A DNA stretch of 64,000 bases, from the NCBI RefSeq assembly GCF_030065885.1, contig NZ_JASJCS010000001.1, positions 62,001 through 126,000 of the forward strand, written 5' to 3'. The position numbers and the translations under genes are program-made. Within the stretch, counting starts at the first letter, position 1; every line of letters starts with the position of its first letter. Below the pieces are notes generated by a model. That model made no database searches and was not told the origin of the DNA. It worked only from the letters and a program-made list of their open reading frames with translations. This document shows positions 1 through 8,153 of this stretch, in pieces. Origin of the DNA: Ilumatobacter sp. Its GTDB lineage: Bacteria; Actinomycetota; Acidimicrobiia; Acidimicrobiales; Ilumatobacteraceae.

Positions 1-416
1 TACTCGCAGGCGAAGTCGTCCTCGCTGCCGTAGCGCCGAACCTGATCGACGTGCATCACCTCGTGGACGAGCTTGACGAGGTCGGTCGGATCGTCCTCGT
101 CGAGGTTGTCCCGCCAGTAGATCGTGTAGCCGAACGTCATGCCGTAGATCGACCCGGTCTGGCTGAAGCGGTTCGACGGCAGCCGACAGCGGGTGCGGAC
201 CCGGATCGCGTTGACATCGAGCTCGGGGAACAGCTCGCGCATCAGCGCTCTCGTCCCGGGACGCAGCTGCCGGCGGGGGCGATGGAAGTTGGCGATCTGC
301 GCCGACCGCTTCGTCTCCCGGTAGATGACCTTCCCGAGGTTGCAGCCGACCGGCTCCGCCGCGCGCTTCCACCCGAACACTTCGCCGATCGACCGCAACG
401 TGCCCCACAACGACAT
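1..416 (-). CDS. DUF4157-like (eCIS core domain) putative metallopeptidase, 3' part outside window
   Basis: The gene starts at an ATG at 416 and runs leftwards off the window, leaving 138 codons and no stop. The visible protein contains LFPELDV (about residues 62-68), a predicted beta region with YGMTFGYTIYW (about 91-101), and then LVHEVMHV, an HExxH zinc-binding motif at residues 118-122, followed by RRYG. This order is that of DUF4157/eCIS-core proteins, which place an HELxH-type helix after an LFP-type segment. No signal peptide or membrane segment is seen in the visible part. It diverges from the diguanylate cyclase gene, with a palindrome between them. The substrate is unknown. The family call rests on the motif and its context, so it is moderately sure. 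Confidence 0.6.
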   Translation of the reverse strand, partial: MSLWGTLRSIGEVFGWKRAAEPVGCNLGKVIYRETKRSAQIANFHRPRRQLRPGTRALMRELFPELDVNAIRVRTRCRLPSNRFSQTGSIYGMTFGYTIYWRDNLDEDDPTDLVKLVHEVMHVDQVRRYGSEDDFACE

Positions 417-479
417 GCCTCGAGTTTCGCACTCTCAGCGCGCTGGTGCTCCGATTATTCACCCTCCGTGCCGGAAATC

Positions 480-493
480 TCCGATATATCGGA
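480..493. promoter_or_regulatory. Perfect 14-bp palindrome between divergent genes
   Basis: TCCGATATATCGGA is a perfect palindrome. It lies in the 149-bp gap between the leftward DUF4157-like gene (ATG 416) and the rightward diguanylate cyclase (ATG 566), in a locally AT-richer patch. It could be an operator for a dimeric regulator or cover a promoter -10 region. No regulator can be named. Confidence 0.4.
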
Positions 494-565
494 ACATGCC
501 CTGGTCAGCGGCATCTACGCTCGCGAGATGAGCGAACACGGTCGCCGTCGGGCGGAGCGCCGACG

Positions 566-2044
566 ATGACGACTGGCCGCGACACCGCTGGCCACGATCG
601 GTCCGCTGACGACGCGCCACGATCCGTGGGGCTGCCCGGGGAACCGACCGGCGGGCAGCCCGACGACTGGTCGCCGGACCCCCACTTCCCGCAGGACCCC
701 GAGTTCTACCGGCGGGTGCTCGACCACGTCCCGACCCCTCTCCTCGTCGTCAACTCCTCCGGCGAGATCATCTACGGCAACCGCTCGATGGCCGAGCTCG
801 AGGGCCGAAGCACCGAGGAGAGCGTCGGGAGCAGCATCCTCGGCTACATCCACCCCGACGACATGGAGTGGGTCGTCGAGGCGTTCGTGCAGCTCGTCGA
901 CGAACCACGACCTCGCCTCACCCACGACGTCCAGCCGTGGGCGTCGGTCCACGTCCGGATGATCGGCCGCGACGGGACCGAGATCCCGCTCGAGGTCACC
1001 GCCACCGGTGCGGTCTCCGATCCGGTGATCGGCGGTGTGATCTACGACGTCCGGCCGGCCCGCAACCAGGCCGTGCTGACCAGCGTGCTGACGGGCCTCG
1101 CCAGCGGCGACAGCGACCGCGAGCTGCTCGGCCACGTCGTCGACCTGATCGCCAACCCGCCACTCGACCTCGACGCCGTGATCCTCGAGCAGGGCGAGGT
1201 CGGTGCGTTCGGCGTCCTGGCCGCCTCGCGCGACGACCTCGGCGACGCCTTCCAGGGCCACACCGAGGCCGCCCCCTGGGACCAGCCGGCCCGATCGCCG
1301 ACCTTCGTCGACGTCGCCGACCTGCCGGCGCCGATCGCCGAACGGCTGACGGCGCTCGGCTTCGTCGACCTGTGGCACATCGCCGTCGAGTCCGAGATCG
1401 GATCCCAGTCCTACCGGATCATCACGTGCTCGCCGTCCCACCACACGCCTGCGACCGGCGTGATCAACCGCGTGATCCGCGCCGGCGAGCTCGCCTCGAT
1501 CGTCCTGCTGCGGGCCCAGACCGATGCCGCCCTCGAACACGCCGCCGCCCACGACCACCTCACCCAACTGCTCAACCGGACCGGCTTCCGGCAGCGGGCC
1601 GCGGAGATGCAGGCGGCGCACGTCGGCGACCCGATCGCCGCGCTGTTCGTCGACCTCGACGACTTCAAGCCGATCAACGACGAGTTCGGCCATGCCACCG
1701 GCGACCGCGTCCTGCAGATCACCGCCGAGCGCCTGCGTGGCGCGTGCCGGGACGGCGACATCGTCGCTCGCCTCGGCGGCGACGAGTTCTTCGTCATGCT
1801 CGGCCGGCGGATGGACGAGCCGGTCGACGCCATCTCGGCCAAGGCGGTCGCCGATCGCATCGTCGAGGCGATCGGGCAGCCGATCCACGTCGACGACGTG
1901 ACGACGCAGGTCACCGCCAGCGTCGGGTTGGTCGTGGCGGACGCGGGGCTCGACGTCGACGAGCTCCTCGCCCGCGCCGACCGGGCGATGTTCTCCGCCA
2001 AGCGCGCCGGCGGCGACCGGCGCCACATCGGCCCGCACCACTGA
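566..2044 (+). CDS. PAS-GGDEF diguanylate cyclase
   Basis: This 492-residue protein should make cyclic di-GMP from two GTP. An N-terminal PAS domain (about residues 45-165) contains a typical core with the HPDD motif. A middle section of about 150 residues could be a degenerate GAF-like sensor. The C-terminal GGDEF domain (about 330-490) has an intact GGDEF signature at 404-408. An RDGD sequence sits five residues before it and fits the RxxD inhibitory site for product feedback. No membrane segments are seen, so it should be cytosolic and sense a soluble signal through the PAS domain. The ATG at 566 was chosen because it follows a GGCGGAG-like ribosome site and the PAS region starts downstream; an in-frame upstream start at 446 would add a sequence of no domain character. 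Confidence 0.88.
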   Translation: MTTGRDTAGHDRSADDAPRSVGLPGEPTGGQPDDWSPDPHFPQDPEFYRRVLDHVPTPLLVVNSSGEIIYGNRSMAELEGRSTEESVGSSILGYIHPDDMEWVVEAFVQLVDEPRPRLTHDVQPWASVHVRMIGRDGTEIPLEVTATGAVSDPVIGGVIYDVRPARNQAVLTSVLTGLASGDSDRELLGHVVDLIANPPLDLDAVILEQGEVGAFGVLAASRDDLGDAFQGHTEAAPWDQPARSPTFVDVADLPAPIAERLTALGFVDLWHIAVESEIGSQSYRIITCSPSHHTPATGVINRVIRAGELASIVLLRAQTDAALEHAAAHDHLTQLLNRTGFRQRAAEMQAAHVGDPIAALFVDLDDFKPINDEFGHATGDRVLQITAERLRGACRDGDIVARLGGDEFFVMLGRRMDEPVDAISAKAVADRIVEAIGQPIHVDDVTTQVTASVGLVVADAGLDVDELLARADRAMFSAKRAGGDRRHIGPHH

Positions 2045-2048
2045 TCCG

Positions 2049-2067
2049 GTCCGGTGGCGCGCCGGAC
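2049..2067 (+). terminator. Hairpin after the diguanylate cyclase stop
   Basis: GTCCGG and CCGGAC form a 6-bp stem with a 7-nt loop, starting 5 nt after the stop codon. There is no U-tract, which is common for high-GC actinobacterial hairpins. The next gene starts 35 nt later, so it could equally be a partial attenuator. Confidence 0.3.
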
Positions 2068-2101
2068 GTCGCTCGCTGCGGCGACGTGCGAAGATCGATC
2101 G

Positions 2102-3130
2102 ATGCACGACGAGGTGCTCGCCAGGTGCCGGGCCGCGCTGCCCGGCTGGCGCGAGCTCACCGTCGCCGACGTCGAGTTCGACGCGCCGAAGGGATTCTCG
2201 TCGTTCACGATGGGCGTCCGACCGCTGGTCGCCGTCGATCCACCGGCGGTGCTGTACCGGCACCTCGCCGGCAAGGAGAACGCGATCCTCGACGCCGCTG
2301 CCGAGCGCGACGTGTTCCTGCTGCTCGGCGAACATCACATCGCGGCGCACTGCTACCACGCCGACGACGTCTGCCGGATCGAGGAGTTCTACACGGGCCG
2401 CACGCTGACCGCCGACGACCTCACCGACCACGAGGTCCTCGGCAAGATCGCCGACCAGCTGTACCGGTTCCACCAGATCGAACCGGGCGGTCTCCCGGCA
2501 CCGACCTTCTTCGAGCTGCTCCACGCGAGATGGGGTCCGATGGCCCGCTCGGTGCTCGACGACCGGCGCGACGAGTTCCCCGCCGACGAGCGGGCCCTGT
2601 GCGACGACCTCACCGAGATGCTCGCCGATCGGACGCTCTCCATGGTGCTGCGATGCCTCCCCGACCCGGTCGAGCGGCCGCCGGTGTTCTGCCACAACGA
2701 CACCTACCACGGCAACGTGATGCTGCTGACCGACGGGTCGATCAGGCTGCTCGACTTCGAGTTCTCGTGCCGCAACCACGTGGCGTTCGACTTCGCGAAC
2801 CTGTTCGCCGAGACGGTCATGGTGCACGGCCTCGCCGACCCGCCCCACTTCACGATCGGCGACCCCGCGTACACCGACGACGACATCGGCGCGCTCGTCG
2901 GGGCCTACCTCGACAACGCCGGGTTCGCGACCTCGGCGGCCCGCGCAGCCGAGCACCGTACGCTCGTCGACCAGACACGCCGGGCGATCATGCTCTCGGA
3001 CTACATGTACGCCATGGCCGCGCTGCCGCTCGCGCTGCAACCGATCCAGAAGATCCGGTTCCTCCCGTACGCCCACCGGCGGTTCCACCGGTTCCTCGAC
3101 TCGTGGCAGCGCGAGTTCGGGAACCACTGA
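2102..3130 (+). CDS. Aminoglycoside/choline kinase-like phosphotransferase
   Basis: This 342-residue protein belongs to the eukaryotic-like small-molecule kinase superfamily (APH/choline kinase). It shows the catalytic loop FCHNDTYHGNV and, about 25 residues later, LLDFEFSCRNHVAFDFANL, which supplies the metal-binding Asp. The pattern of DFEF, an intervening N and a FDFANLF-like segment resembles choline/ethanolamine kinases more than drug kinases. A lysine in GKENAI (about residue 60) fits the nucleotide-binding region. The ATG at 2102 is preferred over an in-frame start at 2054 because homology-like sequence begins after it. The substrate cannot be read from the sequence. It is convergent with the hydrolase gene at 3185. 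Confidence 0.75.
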   Translation: MHDEVLARCRAALPGWRELTVADVEFDAPKGFSSFTMGVRPLVAVDPPAVLYRHLAGKENAILDAAAERDVFLLLGEHHIAAHCYHADDVCRIEEFYTGRTLTADDLTDHEVLGKIADQLYRFHQIEPGGLPAPTFFELLHARWGPMARSVLDDRRDEFPADERALCDDLTEMLADRTLSMVLRCLPDPVERPPVFCHNDTYHGNVMLLTDGSIRLLDFEFSCRNHVAFDFANLFAETVMVHGLADPPHFTIGDPAYTDDDIGALVGAYLDNAGFATSAARAAEHRTLVDQTRRAIMLSDYMYAMAALPLALQPIQKIRFLPYAHRRFHRFLDSWQREFGNH

Positions 3131-3184
3131 CCCGACGGGTGCCGCACGATCGAACCCACGTCGCCGCTCGGCAGGTCGTCGCGG

Positions 3185-4129
3185 CTACGTGTGCGTGGCG
3201 GAGAAGAACTGCTCGATCCTGTCGAGCGTGAACAACGGCCGCTCGAGGTGGACGAAGTGCGCGCACTCGGGGGCGACGTGCACGATCGCATCGGGGTACG
3301 CGGCGGCGACCTCGTCGTGATCCTCGACCTCGATCAGCGGATCGGAGTCGCCGACGATGATCTCGACCGGTCGCTCGGTGTGCGGATCGAGCTCCCACTC
3401 GGGCATCAGCTCGGCGAGTCGCAGGAAGTCGATGCCGTCGGTCGTGCGCGACGACACGATCGCCCGGCTGATCACCTCGTCGTCGAGCTCACCTGGATCA
3501 AGCATGAACCCGCGCAGCGCAGTGCGAACCACGGCGAGCTCGGCGCCGCGGAGGAAACCCGGCAGCCGGGGCCGGCCGAACGAGGAGATGCGGGCCAGGC
3601 CCTTCATCGCGAGCAGTGCCCGACCGGGCCGGTCGAGGCCGTTGCGGCCCTGGATCCGACCGACCGTGCCGGGGAGTGGCGAATTGAGCAGGACGGCGCT
3701 CGACACGACCTCGGGATGCGTACGGAGCACCAGACCGGTCAACACGCCGCCCATGGAGTGCCCGACGATGCGCCACGGCGGCGGTGCGAGCTCGGCGAGC
3801 CAGTCGACGAGCTGCCCGACGGTCTCGCGGCGATGCTCCTGCGGAGCCAACAGCTCGGGCGACATGGTGGGTGCGAAGACGGGGCCGAGCTCGGCGAGCG
3901 ATGGCATCAGCGGCGCGAAGATCGCACCGTTGTTGCCGATGCCGTGCAGCAGCATCAGCGGCTTCGCGCCCTTCGGTGGCCGAACGACCGACTCGGGCAC
4001 GGTGAAGAAGCGCGACCCGTCACGGGGGTGCCACTCGCGTTCGGTCTCGTCGGCCCAGGTCGGCCTGACGACCGCGCCGTACTCGCCCACCGGCGCGCCC
4101 GACACGACAGATCCCTTCACGCCACCCAC
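3185..4129 (-). CDS. Alpha/beta-fold hydrolase
   Basis: A 314-residue alpha/beta hydrolase. LLHGIGNN forms the oxyanion-hole strand (about residues 60-67), GHSMGG is the nucleophile elbow with the catalytic Ser (about 123-128), VGDSDPLIE gives the acid region and CAHFVHLERP near the C-terminus gives the catalytic His. No signal peptide is evident, so it is probably cytosolic. The start is a GTG at 4129; a GTG at 4120 is equally possible. The substrate is unknown. Its 5' side faces the alkaline phosphatase gene, so the two may share the 208-bp intergenic region holding the DosR-like box. Confidence 0.82.
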   Translation of the reverse strand: MGGVKGSVVSGAPVGEYGAVVRPTWADETEREWHPRDGSRFFTVPESVVRPPKGAKPLMLLHGIGNNGAIFAPLMPSLAELGPVFAPTMSPELLAPQEHRRETVGQLVDWLAELAPPPWRIVGHSMGGVLTGLVLRTHPEVVSSAVLLNSPLPGTVGRIQGRNGLDRPGRALLAMKGLARISSFGRPRLPGFLRGAELAVVRTALRGFMLDPGELDDEVISRAIVSSRTTDGIDFLRLAELMPEWELDPHTERPVEIIVGDSDPLIEVEDHDEVAAAYPDAIVHVAPECAHFVHLERPLFTLDRIEQFFSATHT

Positions 4130-4236
4130 CGTACCCGTGGGTAACCGGCACGAGCAGGGTCATTCGTCCCGTCCACGACGGTGCCGGCGTCACCCAGCTC
4201 GACAGCTTCGCACCGACGGCCAGGGCCGATGGGCCC

Positions 4237-4251
4237 GGGACCTTTGGCCCT
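4237..4251. promoter_or_regulatory. DosR/DevR-like box upstream of alkaline phosphatase
   Basis: GGGACCTTTGGCCCT matches the layout of the mycobacterial DosR (DevR) site, whose core is usually written as GGGAC, a T-rich centre and G(T/C)CCC. It lies about 87 bp before the phosphatase ATG (4338) and in the promoter region of the divergent hydrolase. The flanks hold further GGGCCC-type repeats (4221-4270), which may be a second degenerate site. The DosR assignment is inference; no dosR gene is in the window. Confidence 0.4.
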
Positions 4252-4337
4252 ATGGGCGGGTTGGGCCCGGGCGCACGATGAAATCGCATCCGGCCCTCCG
4301 TCCGGAGCAGGTCGGCTGCAGAACGGAGGTGCAGGAG

Positions 4338-5732
4338 ATGATACGAACGCGCCCAACCAGGCTGCTCTGCATGATGGCGGCCCTGACGCTCACCATGGGA
4401 GTCACCGCGTTGTCGGCCACCTCTGCCGACGCGAAGCCACCGGCCACGAAGAACGTCATCGTCATGATTGCCGACGGCTGGGGCTACAACCACGTCGACG
4501 CGGCGAGCTACTTCGAGTACGGCAAGCCCGATCGGCAACTGTTCAACCGGTTCCCCGTCGAGCTCGCCATGAGCACGTACATGGCCTACGAGGAGGGCCA
4601 CGCGTGCAGCGGGGTCGGGTACGACCCGGACGCTGCGTGGGCCGACTTCGCGTACGTGACCACGTGCGCGACCGACTCGGCAGCGGCGGCGACCACGATG
4701 TCGACCGGCGTGAAGACCGACAGCGGCACGATCGGACTCGACATCGACGACCAGCCGCTTGTCCACGCGCTGGAGCGCGCCGAGGAGCGGGGCATGGCGA
4801 CCGGTGTGGTCACCAGCGTGCAGCTGAGCCATGCCACCCCGGCGGGCTTCGTCGCCCACAACGTCTACCGCGGGAACTACGCCGACATCGCCAACGAGAT
4901 GATCTACGACAGCGCCACCGACGTCGTCATGGGTGCCGGGCACCCGTTCTACGACGACGACGGCCTGCCGCAGGTACCGGCGATCCCCAAGGACTGGCGG
5001 TACGTCGGCGGCGACGCGACGTGGTGGGACCTCGCGGCCGGTACGGCCGGCGGTGACGCGGACGGAGACGGCTTCGACGACCCGTGGCTGCTGATCGACG
5101 AGCGGGCCGAGTTCCAGGGCTTGATGTCGGGTCCGACCCCAGCGCGCGTCTTCGGCGTCGCGCCGGTCGAGGACACGCTCCAGCTGAACCGGGGCGGCGA
5201 CTACCTGGCCGATCCGTTCGTCGTCCCGTTCATCGAATCGGTGCCGACGCTCGAGGAGATGACCGCTGCGGCGCTCAACATCCTCGACGACGATCCTGAC
5301 GGCATGTTCCTGATGGTCGAAGGCGGCGCCGTCGACTGGGCGAGCCACGGCAACTACGGACCGAACGCATCGGGTCGGATGATCGAGGAGTTCATCGACT
5401 TCGAGCGCTCGGTCGAGACGGTCGTCGACTGGGTCAAGCGGCACAGCAACTGGGGCGAGACGCTCCTGATCGTGACCGGCGACCACGAGACCGGGTACCT
5501 GAATGGACCCGGTTCCGACCCGACCTGGGAGCCGATCGTCAACAACGGCGCCGGGACGCTCCCCGGCATGGAGTGGCACAGCCCGGACCACACGAACAGC
5601 CTCATCCCCCTGTTCGCCAAGGGTGCCGCAGCACGCATGCTGCGCCACGCCGCCGACTACCACGACGGCGTCCGCGGCCCGTACCTCGACAACACACAGC
5701 TGGCCGAGGTGCTGTTCACCGCAATCGGATAG
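4338..5732 (+). CDS. Exported alkaline phosphatase (PhoA family)
   Basis: A 464-residue phosphomonoesterase of the alkaline phosphatase superfamily, expected outside the membrane. Residues 1-32 form a signal peptide with an Arg-rich start, a hydrophobic core and an Ala-rich cleavage region. The metal and catalytic motifs are present in order: MIADGWGYNH (first metal Asp), CATDSAAAATTMSTG with the nucleophile at Ser114, LSHATPAGF, MVEGGAVDWASHGN, TGDHETGYL and a late HSPDHTN histidine. All three metal sites therefore look intact. The ATG at 4338 follows GGAGGT at good spacing; a longer in-frame start at 4278 would put residues ahead of the signal peptide. It ends at a strong hairpin. A DosR-like box lies upstream; no PHO box was recognised. 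Confidence 0.93.
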   Translation: MIRTRPTRLLCMMAALTLTMGVTALSATSADAKPPATKNVIVMIADGWGYNHVDAASYFEYGKPDRQLFNRFPVELAMSTYMAYEEGHACSGVGYDPDAAWADFAYVTTCATDSAAAATTMSTGVKTDSGTIGLDIDDQPLVHALERAEERGMATGVVTSVQLSHATPAGFVAHNVYRGNYADIANEMIYDSATDVVMGAGHPFYDDDGLPQVPAIPKDWRYVGGDATWWDLAAGTAGGDADGDGFDDPWLLIDERAEFQGLMSGPTPARVFGVAPVEDTLQLNRGGDYLADPFVVPFIESVPTLEEMTAAALNILDDDPDGMFLMVEGGAVDWASHGNYGPNASGRMIEEFIDFERSVETVVDWVKRHSNWGETLLIVTGDHETGYLNGPGSDPTWEPIVNNGAGTLPGMEWHSPDHTNSLIPLFAKGAAARMLRHAADYHDGVRGPYLDNTQLAEVLFTAIG

Positions 5733-5751
5733 CGCTCCGAGCTCGACTCGG

Positions 5752-5787
5752 GCCACCGCGATCCGGCCCCAGCCGGACCGCGGTGGC
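5752..5787. terminator. Strong bidirectional terminator hairpin
   Basis: A nearly perfect 36-nt inverted repeat: GCCACCGCG pairs with CGCGGTGGC, followed inward by one A/C mismatch and TCCGGC pairing with GCCGGA around a CCCA loop. It sits 20 nt after the phosphatase stop, between convergent genes, and can serve both strands. Confidence 0.75.
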
Positions 5788-5793
5788 ACGCCA

Positions 5794-5818
5794 TGAACCA
5801 CCCGTCCGCCGTGGTTCA
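5794..5818 (-). terminator. Hairpin at the rtcB stop codon
   Basis: TGAACCAC and GTGGTTCA form an 8-bp stem around a 9-nt loop. Read on the minus strand, the stem begins with the rtcB TGA stop itself, so it is well placed as its terminator, backed by the larger hairpin beyond. Confidence 0.5.
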
Positions 5819-6997
5819 GGTTCCCTTGTAGTTGAGGATCTGGTGGAGCGTGTGCTCGATCGTCACCAGGTCGGCCTGCGCCGCCATCACCTCGCCGATG
5901 TCCTTGTAGGCCCGCGGGTCCTCGTCGATCAGCCGCTTGGCGTCGCGCTGGTTCCACGCCTTGCCGCGCATCTCGGCGCGGAGCGTGTCGACGTCGAGGC
6001 GCTTGCGCGCCGCTGTCCGGGACATCCGGCGGCCGGCGCCGTGCGAGCACGACTGGTACGACGCCTCGGCGCCGCGACCCGACACGATGAACGACTGCGC
6101 ACCCATCGAGCCGGGGATCACGCCGCGGTCGCCGACGCGAGCCCGGATCGCACCCTTGCGGGTGAGCCAGACCTCGGTGTCGACCCCGTCGATGCGGTGC
6201 GTCTCGAGCTCGGTGAAGTTGTGATGGCAGTTGATCTCGTCGACGATCGCCACGGTGCGTCCGAGGAACCGCTCGACGCACTCGTGCACGAGCGTCAGCA
6301 TCCGCTGCCGGTTGCCCATCGCATAGCGCTGCGACCAGAGCATGTCGGCGATGTACGCGTCGAACTCGGCCGTGCCCTCGCTGAGGTATGCGAGGTCGCG
6401 GTCGGGCAGCTCGATCGCCCGCTGCTTCATGATGTCCTTCGCGCCGTCGATGTGGATGTTGGCCAGCTGGTTGCCGACCCCGCGGCTGCCGGAGTGCAGC
6501 ACGATCCAGACCCGGTCGGCCTCGTCGAGACAGATCTCGACGAAGTGGTTGCCCGAGCCGAGCGAGCCGAACTGCTCGCGCGCCTTGCGGGCCAGCTTGT
6601 CCGTCCACCACGCCTCGCCGCGCTGCGCCGTCACGGGCAGGTCGGGCATGTCGTCGTCGACGACGTCCCAGTGGCCCTTACCGACACCTGCCGGCACGGC
6701 GCGGGCGATCGAGCCGTGCAGGGGCTGCAGGTCGTCGGGCAGGTCGCCGGCCACCAGGTCGAGGCGGGCTGCGATCATCCCGCAACCGATGTCGACGCCG
6801 ACCGCTGACGGCACCACCGCACCCTTGGTCGGGATCACCGACCCGACCGTCGCGCCGTACCCGTAGTGGGCGTCGGGCATCAGCGCGATCGGGCCGGGGA
6901 TGAACGGCAGCGACGCCGAGCGCTCGGCCTGCTCGCGTGTCTTCTCGTCGAGATCGGTCGCCCAGGAGAGGACGTTGTCGGTCAGCTTCGTCGGCAT
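5816..6997 (-). CDS. rtcB: RNA ligase RtcB
   Basis: A 393-residue RtcB-family RNA ligase, which joins 2',3'-cyclic phosphate or 3'-phosphate ends to 5'-OH ends using GTP and Mn2+. The metal-site motifs are complete: MPDAHYGYG, VGVDIGCGM with the Cys ligand, LGSGNHFVE, LHSGSRGVG and CHHNF. A SHGAGRRMSR segment near residues 315-325 carries the His that is guanylylated. The length fits the bacterial short form. There is no rtcA, rtcR or archease gene nearby, so its RNA substrate (tRNA repair or damaged mRNA/rRNA) cannot be inferred. It is divergent from the MarR-GNAT gene, with 151 bp between. Confidence 0.94.
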   Translation of the reverse strand: MPTKLTDNVLSWATDLDEKTREQAERSASLPFIPGPIALMPDAHYGYGATVGSVIPTKGAVVPSAVGVDIGCGMIAARLDLVAGDLPDDLQPLHGSIARAVPAGVGKGHWDVVDDDMPDLPVTAQRGEAWWTDKLARKAREQFGSLGSGNHFVEICLDEADRVWIVLHSGSRGVGNQLANIHIDGAKDIMKQRAIELPDRDLAYLSEGTAEFDAYIADMLWSQRYAMGNRQRMLTLVHECVERFLGRTVAIVDEINCHHNFTELETHRIDGVDTEVWLTRKGAIRARVGDRGVIPGSMGAQSFIVSGRGAEASYQSCSHGAGRRMSRTAARKRLDVDTLRAEMRGKAWNQRDAKRLIDEDPRAYKDIGEVMAAQADLVTIEHTLHQILNYKGT

Positions 6998-7128
6998 TGC
7001 TGCCTCCCTTCTTCATCGTGAACTCGTCGCCGCCCGTTGTCGAGCGGCGCACCATCGTGGCCGTGACGCCCGGCCGGTTCGAAGCCGGTTTCGTCCGGCG
7101 TCGTCGCCGACTCGCCCCGGCCCCGATA

Positions 7129-7144
7129 GCTGACTAAAGTCAGC
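7129..7144. promoter_or_regulatory. MarR-type operator at the start of the MarR-GNAT gene
   Basis: GCTGACT and AGTCAGC form a perfect 7-bp inverted repeat separated by AA. It ends 4 nt before the GTG start codon (7149). MarR regulators commonly bind imperfect 16-20 bp palindromes over their own promoters, so this is a likely autoregulatory site. Its closeness to the start suggests a very short leader or leaderless transcript. Confidence 0.6.
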
Positions 7145-7148
7145 GATC

Positions 7149-8042
7149 GTGGATGCCGTCGAGACACTGCGCCGGTTCAACCGCTCGTACACGCAGCGGA
7201 TCGGTGTGCTCGAGGCGTCGTACCTCGGCACGGGTCGGGCGCTGGGGCCGTCCCGGGTGCTGTTCGAGATCGGCACCGGCGGCGCCAGGGTGGCCGATCT
7301 GCGCCGGCGGCTCGGCCTCGATTCCGGCTATCTCAGCCGACTGCTCCGGGGTCTCGAGGGCGAGGGGCTGGTGGCGGTCGAGCGAGACGCCGACGACGGC
7401 CGGCAGCGGATCGCCCGCCTCACCGGTGCCGGTCGTCGCGTCTGGGCCCGACTCGACGACCGATCCGACCGGAAGGCCCGCCGGATGATCGAGCCGCTGT
7501 CCGAACGTCAGCGGGCCGATCTGGCCGACGCGCTGGCGCGTGCCGAGCGGCTGCTGCGCGCGGCGAGCGTCGAGTTCGTCGTCGCCGATCCCCGCGGTCA
7601 CGATGCCCGCCGCGCCCTCGCGAGCTACTTCGCCGAGCTCGACGCCCGATTCGACGACGGGTTTGACCAAGGCGCGGGTGGCACTGCCTCCGATGCGGCC
7701 GAGATGAGTCCGCCGAACGGGGCGTTCGTGCTGGCGTTCGAACAGGGGATCGCCGTCGGCTGCGGCGGGCTCCAGCGCATCGACGAGCACACCGCCGAGA
7801 TCAAGCGCATGTGGATCGACCCGGCGTGGCGCGGGCTCGGTCTCGGCCCCCGGCTGCTGGAGCGGCTCGAGATCGAGGCACGCGTTCGCGGCCATCGACG
7901 AACCGTGCTCGACACGAACGAGGTGTTGCTCGAGGCGGTGGCGATGTACGAGCGCGCCGGCTACCACCGCATCGGGCGATACAACGACAACCCCTACGCG
8001 CACCACTGGTTCACGAAGGACCTCGACGGCGGCCCATCCTGA
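7149..8042 (+). CDS. MarR regulator fused to GNAT acetyltransferase
   Basis: A 297-residue two-domain protein. Residues 1-140 are a MarR winged-helix domain; the recognition region contains LRRRLGLDSGYLSRLLRGL and the wing contains RDADDGRQR. Residues 150-297 are a GNAT acetyltransferase with the acetyl-CoA loop WRGLGLGPRLL and the later MYERAGYHRIG segment. Such MarR-GNAT fusions are known in several phyla; the coupling suggests that an amine ligand or acetyl-CoA status modulates DNA binding, but the substrate is not known. The start codon is GTG, and a 16-bp palindrome sits immediately upstream, which supports autoregulation and this start. Confidence 0.88.
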   Translation: MDAVETLRRFNRSYTQRIGVLEASYLGTGRALGPSRVLFEIGTGGARVADLRRRLGLDSGYLSRLLRGLEGEGLVAVERDADDGRQRIARLTGAGRRVWARLDDRSDRKARRMIEPLSERQRADLADALARAERLLRAASVEFVVADPRGHDARRALASYFAELDARFDDGFDQGAGGTASDAAEMSPPNGAFVLAFEQGIAVGCGGLQRIDEHTAEIKRMWIDPAWRGLGLGPRLLERLEIEARVRGHRRTVLDTNEVLLEAVAMYERAGYHRIGRYNDNPYAHHWFTKDLDGGPS

Positions 8043-8153
8043 ACGGCCGTCAGGCCGCTCGACCGACGTGACGGCCCCGAGCGCCGCTTCGCCACGCCGC
8101 AGCCCCGGACGCTAGGAATCGGGTCACACGCCACGCAGCGGAAGGGGGAACGG

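Noticed and set aside
515-3127. 870-codon open frame on the minus strand across the diguanylate cyclase and phosphotransferase genes
   Set aside because: It is a shadow of the two clear + strand genes, caused by the strong GC codon bias. It has Arg/Val/Asp-rich composition and no domain.
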